This document shows positions 1-5,988 of a stretch of 6,913 bases of DNA, piece by piece; positions within the stretch are counted from its first letter, which is position 1, and each line of letters begins with the position of its first letter. The stretch spans positions 1 to 6,913 of the forward strand of contig JBDTCS010000279.1 of assembly GCA_039923455.1 (NCBI GenBank). Reading direction: 5' to 3'. Made by a program: the position numbers and the translations under genes. The stretch is from JBDTCS01 sp039923455. GTDB lineage: Bacteria; Bacteroidota; Ignavibacteria; Palsa-1295. Under the pieces are notes generated by a model that saw nothing but the letters and a program-made list of their open reading frames with translations, was not told the DNA's origin and did not search any database.

Positions 1-77
1 GAGCCCAACAGCAAGAGCCAGCCTGTCGCTGCTAAGATACAAAAGGCAATAAATTTAGGACGGAATGAAACTCGCAA
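1..77 (-). CDS. Possible 5' end of a secreted or membrane protein (partial)
   Basis: On the minus strand a frame opens after a stop at about 98 and runs off the left edge. From a TTG codon at 77 it reads 25 residues beginning MRVSFRPK and continuing FIAFCILAATGWLLLLG: a basic N-terminus (R2, R6, K8), then about 16 hydrophobic residues. That is the layout of a signal peptide or first membrane helix. An AAGGA at 97-93 lies 15 bases before the TTG, which is too far. It lies 6 bases before an in-frame CTG at 86, so the start is unsettled. It has the same direction as the polysaccharide genes and lies beyond the hairpin at 134-157, so it could have its own transcript or be a distal operon member. 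The product cannot be named from 25 residues. The opposite strand is also open over 1-99, so this call is tentative. Confidence 0.35.
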   Translation of the reverse strand, partial: MRVSFRPKFIAFCILAATGWLLLLG

Positions 78-94
78 CGTGTGCAGGGTTGATC

Positions 95-123
95 CTTAGA
101 AACAAGAAGCAAAATTGTGACAA
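95..123 (-). promoter_or_regulatory. Candidate sigma70-like promoter for the left-edge gene
   Basis: Read on the minus strand, TTGTCA (123-118; five of six matches to TTGACA) is separated by 17 bases from TCTAAG (100-95; four of six matches to TATAAT). The spacing is ideal, but the -10 is weak and overlaps the AAGGA that would serve as ribosome binding site. Only one of the two readings can be right. Such matches also arise by chance in AT-rich spacers. Confidence 0.2.
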
Positions 124-133
124 GCAAACAAGC

Positions 134-157
134 TACTGGCGACCTGGGTCGCCAGTA
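134..157 (-). terminator. Perfect 10-bp hairpin, candidate terminator of the polysaccharide genes
   Basis: TACTGGCGAC (134-143) and GTCGCCAGTA (148-157) are exact reverse complements around the four-base loop CTGG. The hairpin begins 63 bases after the stop codon of the HAD phosphatase gene. Read on the minus strand it is followed by GCTTGTTTGCTTG, which is T-rich but broken by G and C, so it is a weak intrinsic terminator. It could equally protect the 3' end of the mRNA. The stem is too good to be likely by chance; the direction of action is inferred. Confidence 0.5.
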
Positions 158-220
158 AGTGCAAAATTAACAAACGGAGTGGGTTGAGGGTTGCGAAGAG
201 GCGAAGCTAAAACAAAAATT

Positions 221-736
221 TTATACGTGCTGCAAAAGGTCGGTGATGCGGTGAATCACGACCGTCGCCTTCGGAATTCGCTCGGTGTGCCGAGTGACCA
301 GATAGGCCGTCTTCGTACCTGCCCGCTCTCCGGCTTCGATATCACTTATGGAATCGCCTACCATCCAAGAACTTGCGAGATCGATATCCCATTTTTTTGA
401 AGCTTCGAGCAGCATAGCGGGTGAAGGTTTGCGGCGCTCGGAAGTATCCTCTTTGTCGGTGCAATAAAAGATCTCGTCGAATTGCACGTCGTAATTCCAG
501 TTGAAGTGCTTTTGGAGCCGAGCGTGAATATCATCGAGATCGGTTTGCGACATAAGACCCAAACCAACGCCACGCTGATTCGTGATTATGATCGCGAGGT
601 ACCCTTTGGCCTTAACCTTTTGCAGCACTTCACCAACATCCGGAAGAAAATCGAACTCCTCCCAATTGCGAATGTAGGCACCTTTGATGCGAGCATTGAT
701 CACACCATCACGGTCGAAGAAAACTGCTTTGGTCAC
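221..736 (-). CDS. HAD-superfamily phosphatase, GmhB/HisB type (D,D-heptose 1,7-bisphosphate phosphatase-like)
   Basis: A 171-residue cytoplasmic HAD phosphatase. Motif I is FFDRDGVIN with nucleophile D8 and acid/base D10. Motif II is ITNQRGVG with T52. Motif III is RRKPSP with K103. Motif IV is VGDSISDIEAG with D128 and D132 for magnesium. This order and length fit the HisB-N/GmhB group, which removes phosphate from sugar or histidinol phosphates. Typical GmhB proteins carry a small zinc loop (a Cys-His/Cys-x-Cys cluster) just before the RKP motif. Here that stretch, CTDKEDTSERRKP, holds a single Cys (C92), so the metal site is missing and the substrate cannot be assigned with certainty. The start is GTG at 736, giving the normal MTKAVFFDRDG N-terminus; no Shine-Dalgarno is visible. 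It lies 26 bases after the priming transferase stop. The context favours a nucleotide-sugar precursor role, perhaps heptose, over histidine synthesis. The family is certain, the substrate is not. Confidence 0.88.
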   Translation of the reverse strand: MTKAVFFDRDGVINARIKGAYIRNWEEFDFLPDVGEVLQKVKAKGYLAIIITNQRGVGLGLMSQTDLDDIHARLQKHFNWNYDVQFDEIFYCTDKEDTSERRKPSPAMLLEASKKWDIDLASSWMVGDSISDIEAGERAGTKTAYLVTRHTERIPKATVVIHRITDLLQHV

Positions 737-762
737 AGGTAGGCAAAAATAGATGGGAAAAA

Positions 763-2208
763 TTAGTACGCGTTCTTATCGCCTTTGAGCATTGTCGAGA
801 CCGTTCGTCCGATGATCGATAGATCAAACAAGAACGACCAGTTCTCTATATAGTATAGATCATGATGAATGCGTCGCTCCATCTGGTCGGCCGATTGTGT
901 CGCACCACGGAGCCCGTTGACTTGCGCCCAACCGGTCAGGCCCGGCTTCACGAAATGACGCACCATATATTGCGAGATCGTATTGCGATAATCTTCCGTA
1001 TGCTTGAGCATGTGCGGACGCGGACCTACGACAGACATTTCGCCTTTCAGCACATTCCAGAATTGCGGAAGCTCATCGAAGTTCGTGCGCCGAAGGATTT
1101 TTCCAATCCACGTGAGTCGAGGATCATTCGGAACAGCTTGCAACGAATCCGAGACCGAGCGTGCGCTGCTCTTCATTGTGCGGAATTTATAGCAGATGAA
1201 GCTGGTGCCGTCCTCACCCGTTCGTAGTTGCTTGAAGAAGATAGGCCCTTTGCTGGTGAGCTTGATCAACGCCCCACTCACGAGATAGACCACCGGAAAC
1301 ACGATGAGCAACACGAGGATACTGAAGACGATATCGAATGCACGCTTGATGATCTTGCTTGCAGGCAGATCGAGAGGCGCTTCGCGCATACGCACCAATG
1401 AAAACTCTCCAATCTGCTCGATGACGCGCTTGCCTTCGAAAGCCGCATAGTCATTCGGAATAACATTAACGCGAATGCATTTGCTTTCGCACTCCGTGAC
1501 GAGTTCGGCAATAGTCTCCTCGGTCGCTTTTGGTAGTGCTATCACAACTTCATCGATCGTCTGCGATTGCATTATGCGATCGAGATCGTTCAGCTTGCCC
1601 AAGATCATCGGACGCACTTTGCTATTCACGCCGTTATCATCGAGGAAGCCAAGCACACGATAACCGTAGCCCGGGTTATTCGTGACGGTAGAATAGAAGC
1701 GTTGCCCAGCACGGCCTGCGCCGATAATAAGTATCTCACGACGGTTGAATCCGCGAGTACGTGCAACCGCGAGGCTCGATCGTAATGCGAGTCGGAATAG
1801 CACAGTCGAAGCCGACGAGATCCCAAAGAAATAAATCAGGAAGCGACGCGAATAAAAATTGTAGCCGCCTTGCGCAACGATGAAGAGCAAAATTGCTGCG
1901 GCAAGAAATCCAAGTGCTTTGAGTACATCTCGTAATTCCTCGTAGCGTGGATGACCACGACGGCCGACATAGAGGCGCATCGATAACGCGATCACGATCC
2001 ATGCCACCGTAAGATACAGCTCCAGTTGCGAATAAATAGCAAGTGGTGCGCCGAGCAATGAAGTTGCACTCGGAAGAAAAACTCCGAAGCGAACATAAAA
2101 CGCAAGATGAAAAGAGAGTGTAAGCAGCACGAGATCCGACAGCATGAACAACACACGAAAGAGTGTGATGTACCGCTTTAGAAACGCGCTGAGTTCGTTC
2201 TCGTACAT
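763..2208 (-). CDS. Polyprenyl-phosphate sugar-1-phosphate transferase (exopolysaccharide initiating glycosyltransferase)
   Basis: A 481-residue inner-membrane enzyme of the WbaP/WcaJ family. It transfers a hexose-1-phosphate from a nucleotide sugar to undecaprenyl phosphate, the first step of exopolysaccharide, capsule or O-antigen assembly. Four hydrophobic segments (about 18-42, 62-80, 98-113, 121-143) form the N-terminal membrane domain. A Rossmann-like CoA-binding-type domain follows, with GAGRAG at 163-168. The C-terminal catalytic domain starts at KRAFD (288-292) with a membrane-inserted hydrophobic stretch to about 314. It carries KFRTMK (341-346), the Asp-Glu pair D378-E379 in NFDELPQFWNVLKGEMS, VGPRP (394-398) and KPGLTGWAQVNG (421-432). 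The length is normal for the full three-domain form. The ATG start at 2208 has AGAAGGA about 14 bases upstream, slightly far. It follows the glycosyltransferase stop by 20 bases. Which sugar it loads (glucose, galactose or another) cannot be read from the sequence. Confidence 0.95.
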   Translation of the reverse strand: MYENELSAFLKRYITLFRVLFMLSDLVLLTLSFHLAFYVRFGVFLPSATSLLGAPLAIYSQLELYLTVAWIVIALSMRLYVGRRGHPRYEELRDVLKALGFLAAAILLFIVAQGGYNFYSRRFLIYFFGISSASTVLFRLALRSSLAVARTRGFNRREILIIGAGRAGQRFYSTVTNNPGYGYRVLGFLDDNGVNSKVRPMILGKLNDLDRIMQSQTIDEVVIALPKATEETIAELVTECESKCIRVNVIPNDYAAFEGKRVIEQIGEFSLVRMREAPLDLPASKIIKRAFDIVFSILVLLIVFPVVYLVSGALIKLTSKGPIFFKQLRTGEDGTSFICYKFRTMKSSARSVSDSLQAVPNDPRLTWIGKILRRTNFDELPQFWNVLKGEMSVVGPRPHMLKHTEDYRNTISQYMVRHFVKPGLTGWAQVNGLRGATQSADQMERRIHHDLYYIENWSFLFDLSIIGRTVSTMLKGDKNAY

Positions 2209-2228
2209 GTATTGTTTGCTGATCCTTC

Positions 2229-3557
2229 TTATTGCGTCACGACTGGTCTTGGTAGGACCGGTCGCATTGCTACACTTTCAAAAAAATCGGGCACAAGCTC
2301 GGTGATGATCGAGTCGAGCTTCGCGTACACATGCTCCCATGTCCATCGGCTTTCGATCATGCTGCGGGCCGAGTGCGCAAGTTGCGAAGCTATTGTGCCA
2401 TTCGTGAGCAATACAATTGCTGCCTGTGCTAACGCATCGTCGGTTGTACGAACGAGTGCATGCTCGTCATCGATCAATCCTTCGATTCCGGAAACACCCA
2501 CCGGAGTGCTCACAACCGGAATGCCGGCAGCCATTGCTTCGAGCAACTTATTCTGAATTCCCGCACCGACCGTCTGCGGATGCAGAAAAACCTTGGCACG
2601 GTGCAGAAACGGCAACATCGAGGGCACATTCGGATGAAGTTCGGCACCCGCGGTCGCGGAAACAAGCTTTCGCATACTTTCGCTCGGCTCTTTTCCGACG
2701 ATCAAAAGCTTCGTCGCGGGCGAGAGCTTCCGAATCATGGGAAACACTTGCTTTAATAGTCGCTCGACCATCAACACATTATGATAGACTCCGAGATGTC
2801 CGGCAAATAAGATCTCATCCTTTCGCTCACCCGCGTAGAACGGAAAATCTTCGAGTGCAACACCATTCGTCAAGATATCTGTCGGCAAAGTCGGCGCTTC
2901 GGCGAGTATTCTCGATTCGTCTTCTTTGGCGACGAATGTAACTTTGTCAAATCCGGTGCTCATCGTTTCGGGCTCGTAGCGCTTGAGTTTTCCGGCATCA
3001 AGCTTTCGCACGAGATACTGCGGCGTCAGTTCAAATTTTTCTGAGGCACGCTCTTGCAAAATAATTCGCGCATCTTCTGCTATCAAAAGCTTTGCAGCGC
3101 TGAGTGGCTTTGCGAGATATCCCGCCGTTCGAAGAAAGAATGCGATCACCAGATCGTAACTGTTCGAAGCAAGTGCAACATCCACTTCACGTTGCATTTC
3201 CGGCGAGCGATAGTATGCAAACTCGATCGGTGTGCTCGTCGCAAGCGATCCTAAAATTCTGAGCGCCGCTCCAGTCTTATGAAACGGCACCACGGTCGAC
3301 TTGTGCAACTTGCTGAGTTCTGGCCGCGAATTTTCGGCGGTGCCGGCTTCATCGAGTGCGATCAGATCGACATCAGCGATCTCCATCAAGTGACGCAACA
3401 GATGATACGCTTTTACTCGATCACCACCAATCGGTGGAAATGGAAAACGATGGGATAGAAAGAGCACCTTGCGTCGACTCTCGATTGGTTGGGCTTGCTT
3501 GCCCTTCCGTGGAGACGCTGTAGCGGTCGATATTTCCCTTGTTTCCTGAAGTAACAC
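2229..3557 (-). CDS. Group 1 glycosyltransferase, PEP-CTERM/EpsH-associated sugar transferase type
   Basis: A 442-residue GT-B glycosyltransferase, probably cytoplasmic and acting on a lipid-linked glycan. The N-terminal domain opens with KVLFLSHRFPFPPIGGDRVK (30-49) and HLLRHL, the pattern of the sugar transferases found beside exosortase/EpsH polysaccharide loci (TIGR03087-like, from memory). The C-terminal donor domain has EILFAGHLGVYHN (248-260), LLIVGKEP (284-291) and GIQNKLLEAMAAGIPVVSTP (333-352), whose E340 lies in the usual nucleotide-sugar-binding EAMAxGxPVV motif. The start is uncertain. A GTG at 3557 comes directly after an in-frame TAA and gives a 30-residue polar leader absent from typical members. 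A second GTG at 3467 would begin at MLFLSHRFPFPP, exactly where family homology starts, with GAGAG ten bases upstream. The longer form is listed because neither has a clear Shine-Dalgarno. It is the first gene of the polysaccharide unit; donor and acceptor are unknown. Confidence 0.9.
   Translation of the reverse strand: MLLQETREISTATASPRKGKQAQPIESRRKVLFLSHRFPFPPIGGDRVKAYHLLRHLMEIADVDLIALDEAGTAENSRPELSKLHKSTVVPFHKTGAALRILGSLATSTPIEFAYYRSPEMQREVDVALASNSYDLVIAFFLRTAGYLAKPLSAAKLLIAEDARIILQERASEKFELTPQYLVRKLDAGKLKRYEPETMSTGFDKVTFVAKEDESRILAEAPTLPTDILTNGVALEDFPFYAGERKDEILFAGHLGVYHNVLMVERLLKQVFPMIRKLSPATKLLIVGKEPSESMRKLVSATAGAELHPNVPSMLPFLHRAKVFLHPQTVGAGIQNKLLEAMAAGIPVVSTPVGVSGIEGLIDDEHALVRTTDDALAQAAIVLLTNGTIASQLAHSARSMIESRWTWEHVYAKLDSIITELVPDFFESVAMRPVLPRPVVTQ
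2239..2265 (-). other. Imperfect hairpin at the end of the glycosyltransferase gene
   Basis: Read on the minus strand, GCGACCGGTC (2265-2256) can pair with GACCAGTCGT (2248-2239) around a seven-base loop. The stem has ten positions, with one C-A mismatch and one G-U pair. It covers codons just before the stop of the glycosyltransferase gene and 31 bases ahead of the priming transferase ATG. There is no T-run after it, so it is not an ordinary terminator. It could be an mRNA processing or stability element, or a by-product of the codons used (the encoded tail is RPVLPRPVV). Confidence 0.25.
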
Positions 3558-3676
3558 TTATATATGGATGCTTAAGCTCCCAATCCTTCGGTCTGATTTT
3601 CAGGCCAGGTTTGTAACAGAACTCCGCCAGAGTGTTCAAATGTGGTCGCGCTTCTCAGAGGCTGGTGAAGTCCAGT

Positions 3677-3691
3677 CGAGCGTTTCGCTCG
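3677..3691. other. Short perfect hairpin in the spacer
   Basis: CGAGCG (3677-3682) and CGCTCG (3686-3691) pair exactly around a TTT loop. It lies about 120 bases upstream of the annotated glycosyltransferase start, so it could fall in a 5' leader on the minus strand. No T-run follows on either strand. A stem of six GC-rich pairs with a tight loop is stable, but at this length it can also arise by chance. Confidence 0.3.
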
Positions 3692-3900
3692 GGTTCATCG
3701 CTTCCTCTAAAGTATGCGTACCCTGTTAAGTATAAGTACCTTGAGAAAGAAAAAGGTGACAGGTAAGAATTATTGCCCTATCGTTATGGAATAGTAGGTT
3801 TTACCGTACTTAACTCGAAAACACAACAAAATCGAAGGATGATTCGTCAGCCGTTCGATGTAACTACGCAAAAATACATTCCAAAAGCGCTATTAGTGGC

Positions 3901-3923
3901 ATAGGGACGGATTTTTGCCCTAT
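3901..3923 (-). terminator. Weak hairpin downstream of trxB, possible terminator
   Basis: ATAGGG (3901-3906) and CCCTAT (3918-3923) are exact reverse complements around an 11-base loop. On the minus strand it starts 56 bases after the trxB stop. The loop holds AAAAA in that direction and no T-run follows the stem, so it lacks the normal intrinsic terminator tail. It is listed as the best available structure at the place where queG-trxB transcription should end. Confidence 0.2.
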
Positions 3924-3978
3924 TCACCGAGAAAAATAGCTGGTTCAAAAGGGGATGTCTACTTGTCACTTAGGCATA

Positions 3979-5022
3979 TTATGCGGAAAGTACAGGCTGT
4001 TCCGCTTCTGATTGGGCGAACTGGATCGGGTTGGCTTCCATGAATCGCTCGGCATCGATTGCGGCAATACAACCGCTTCCGGCACTCGTGACAGCCTGCC
4101 TATACACGTGATCCTGACAATCACCACACGCGAAGACACCTTCGATATTGGTATAGGCCGATTTTCCTTTTGTCTCGAGATATCCGACGTCATTCATGTC
4201 GAGAATATCGCGAAATAATTTTGTATTCGGAGCGTGACCGATCGCGACAAAAATTCCGTCGGTCGCGACTTGTTCCGCTGCACCGGTTACGGTGTCACGA
4301 ATTATCGCGCCCGTAACTGTTTTTCTATTTTTCTCATCGGTTTGCCCGATCACCTCTGTGATCTCGGCATTCGTCCGCCAATGAATCTTCGGATTTGCTT
4401 TTGCACGATCGAACATGATCTTCGAGGCACGGAAATCATCACGACGATGCACAACCGTCACCGTTGTTGCGAAGCGCGTAAGATAGGTCGCCTCTTCCAT
4501 TGCGGTATCCCCACCACCAACAATAAGCACATGCTGATTGCGAAAGAAAAATCCATCACACGTCGCACATGCGCTGACGCCGTAACCCATATAGAGTTGC
4601 TCTGTCGGAATATTCAAAAGCTTTGCGTGTGCACCGGTCGCAACGATCACCGTTTCGGCATAATGTGTTTTGCCGCCGGCAACAAGCGAGAACGGACGCT
4701 TCGAAAAATCGACGGAAGTTACAGTCTCAAAGTGACAGACCGCTCCGAAGCGTTGCGCTTGCTTACGAAAAATATCCATCATTTCCGGTCCTTGCACGCC
4801 ATCGACGAAGCCGGGATAATTCTCTACCTCGGTCGTGATGGTAAGTTGGCCGCCCGGTTGCTCGCCTTCGAAGACGATCGGCTTCAGATTTGCGCGGGCA
4901 GTATAAAGCGCCGCCGTCAAGCCCGCCGGGCCGGAGCCAATGATGATGACAGGATGGACTTCCTCGCGTTTCAAATTCGTGACGGGTGATACGGAGAGTC
5001 CGTTGGTCTCTTGATTCGTCAT
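3979..5022 (-). CDS. trxB: Thioredoxin-disulfide reductase (NADPH)
   Basis: A cytoplasmic flavoprotein that passes electrons from NADPH through FAD and a redox disulfide to thioredoxin. Numbering here is from the TTG at 5028. The FAD-binding GSGPAG is at 31-36, followed by GEQPGGQL and ENYPGF. The active-site disulfide is CATC (C154 and C157) in SACATCDGFFFRNQ. The NADPH domain has GGGDTAMEEA (171-180), and HRRDDFRAS (194-202) supplies the arginines for the 2'-phosphate, so NADPH is expected. FACGDCQD (299-306) is the second FAD motif. The length is near 347-349 residues against about 320 for E. coli, because of a polar N-terminal leader of roughly 25 residues before VIIIGSG and a short tail. 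I chose the ATG at 5022; a TTG two codons upstream (5028) is also possible, and neither has a clear Shine-Dalgarno. It begins about 18 bases after the queG stop and so probably shares its mRNA. Confidence 0.96.
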   Translation of the reverse strand: MTNQETNGLSVSPVTNLKREEVHPVIIIGSGPAGLTAALYTARANLKPIVFEGEQPGGQLTITTEVENYPGFVDGVQGPEMMDIFRKQAQRFGAVCHFETVTSVDFSKRPFSLVAGGKTHYAETVIVATGAHAKLLNIPTEQLYMGYGVSACATCDGFFFRNQHVLIVGGGDTAMEEATYLTRFATTVTVVHRRDDFRASKIMFDRAKANPKIHWRTNAEITEVIGQTDEKNRKTVTGAIIRDTVTGAAEQVATDGIFVAIGHAPNTKLFRDILDMNDVGYLETKGKSAYTNIEGVFACGDCQDHVYRQAVTSAGSGCIAAIDAERFMEANPIQFAQSEAEQPVLSA

Positions 5023-5040
5023 AGTCAATTTTTCGTGATG

Positions 5041-5988
5041 CTATAAATTTGTATCGCTCCGATTTTCCAATAACACTTTCGCGTTCCTCTTCAGTCCCGC
5101 GAGTTTGGTGCGCTTTATCGGGGACTTTCGAAAGCGCTCTGTGAATTCGGCGGGCTCCATCGCTTCCACTGCTTCAAGTGTCAATTTGAGAACTCCGGGT
5201 CTGGGTGCAAATGCTTCAAGAATTGTCGGTTGTTCGAATGAATTCCACGGACAAACATCTTGACAAATATCGCAACCATAAAGCCAGCCCTCCATTTCGG
5301 AGCGACGATCAGCAGGAATTTCGTGCTCAGGTTTTAACTCGATCGTGAGATAGCTTATGCAACGCGTGGCGTCAACTTGATAGACTGCCGTGATCGCATC
5401 CGTCGGACATGCATCAAGACATTTGGTGCACGTCCCACAAAAATCTTCAGCAGGTGTGTCGGCGATTAGTTCAAGATCGAGAATGATCTCAGCAAGAAAA
5501 ACCCACGAGCCAAATTCTTTGGTGATAACATTCGTGTGCTTACCGATCCAACCAATTCCGGCACGCTCCGCGATTGCCTTCTCAAATACCGGACCGGTAT
5601 CGACATAATATCGACCGCTCGTTTCCGTACGCACTTCTTTGATCGCCTCGAGCAACTTCGCGAGCATAATTGGAATGATCTCGTGATAATCGGTACCCCA
5701 AGCGTAGCGAGATATTTTTGGATTCTCCTCAGTGTGTTTGGACGGAGTGTAATAATTAAGTGCGAGTGAAAGTATACTCTTCGCGTTCGGCAGAATATTT
5801 TGAACGTCCATGCGCCGATCCATGGACCGCTCCATATAGCCCATCAGCCCGTTGAACCCACCCTTGACCCACGCCTCAAGTCGCGCAGTTTCGGCGACAA
5901 ACGGAGCCACATTCGCGATTCCGGCCTTACTAAAGCCGATTTCGAGTGCTTTCTCCTTTATCCACAGACTAAGTTCTTCCGTTGTCAC
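5041..5988 (-). CDS. queG: Epoxyqueuosine reductase
   Basis: Catalyses the last step of queuosine synthesis, reducing epoxyqueuosine to queuosine at position 34 of tRNAs with GUN anticodons. The family uses cobalamin and two [4Fe-4S] clusters. The 315-residue protein shows YYVDTGPVFEKAIAERAGIGWIGK in two adjoining blocks (127-150), with the family's catalytic Asp at D130. The first ferredoxin-like set is CGTCTKCLDACPTDAI (C184, C187, C190, C194). The second is C210 with GCDICQDVCPWN (C239, C242, C246). It ends soon after RKSPIKRTKLAGLKRNAKV, so it lacks most of the C-terminal HEAT-like extension of the E. coli and B. subtilis enzymes (about 380 residues). The short form should still be active, because all the cluster residues are present. 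The start is GTG at 5988; no ATG, GTG or TTG lies nearby upstream in frame, and the N-terminus fits the family. It is the first gene of a probable queG-trxB transcript. Confidence 0.95.
   Translation of the reverse strand: MTTEELSLWIKEKALEIGFSKAGIANVAPFVAETARLEAWVKGGFNGLMGYMERSMDRRMDVQNILPNAKSILSLALNYYTPSKHTEENPKISRYAWGTDYHEIIPIMLAKLLEAIKEVRTETSGRYYVDTGPVFEKAIAERAGIGWIGKHTNVITKEFGSWVFLAEIILDLELIADTPAEDFCGTCTKCLDACPTDAITAVYQVDATRCISYLTIELKPEHEIPADRRSEMEGWLYGCDICQDVCPWNSFEQPTILEAFAPRPGVLKLTLEAVEAMEPAEFTERFRKSPIKRTKLAGLKRNAKVLLENRSDTNL

Larger units (their letters stand above)
3558..3978. other. 421-base non-coding spacer between trxB and the polysaccharide genes
   Basis: This is the longest stretch without a gene. 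It lies downstream of trxB and upstream of the glycosyltransferase on the minus strand, so it should hold the trxB terminator and the polysaccharide promoter, but I cannot point to a strong example of either. On the minus strand TATACT at 3734-3729 resembles a -10, with no matching -35 at the usual distance. Two hairpins (3677-3691 and 3901-3923) and the nine-base direct repeat TTGCCCTAT at 3773 and 3915 are the only structure noted. The base composition becomes AT-rich from about 3700. No tRNA arms, no strong Shine-Dalgarno plus ATG frame, and no clear gene remnant are visible. Confidence 0.6.

Noticed and set aside
1..99. Plus-strand frame open to TAG at 97-99, possibly the end of a convergent gene
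   Set aside because: Only 32 hydrophilic residues without any pattern. The opposing minus-strand signal-peptide-like frame is more convincing, though this cannot be settled without more sequence.
191..400. 69-codon plus-strand frame over the 3' end of the HAD phosphatase gene
   Set aside because: Antisense to the conserved C-terminal HAD motifs. Its composition is random-like and it is not linked to any neighbour.
2417..2941. 174-codon open frame on the plus strand opposite the glycosyltransferase
   Set aside because: Fully antisense to a gene with intact family motifs. The product is very rich in Arg and Ser and shows no recognisable fold.
3421..3639. 72-codon minus-strand frame overlapping the glycosyltransferase 5' end and the spacer
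   Set aside because: It starts with TTG, has no Shine-Dalgarno, shows no known domain, and most of it overlaps the conserved gene in another frame.
3630..3960. GTTCAAAT and GGTTCAAAA strings resembling a tRNA T-loop
   Set aside because: The required GTTCRANNC pattern is incomplete, and no acceptor, D or anticodon stems can be paired around either site.
4234..4989. 251-codon open frame on the plus strand opposite trxB
   Set aside because: It lies wholly antisense to a clear thioredoxin reductase. Its product is rich in Arg, His and Cys, with no domain, as expected of a shadow frame.
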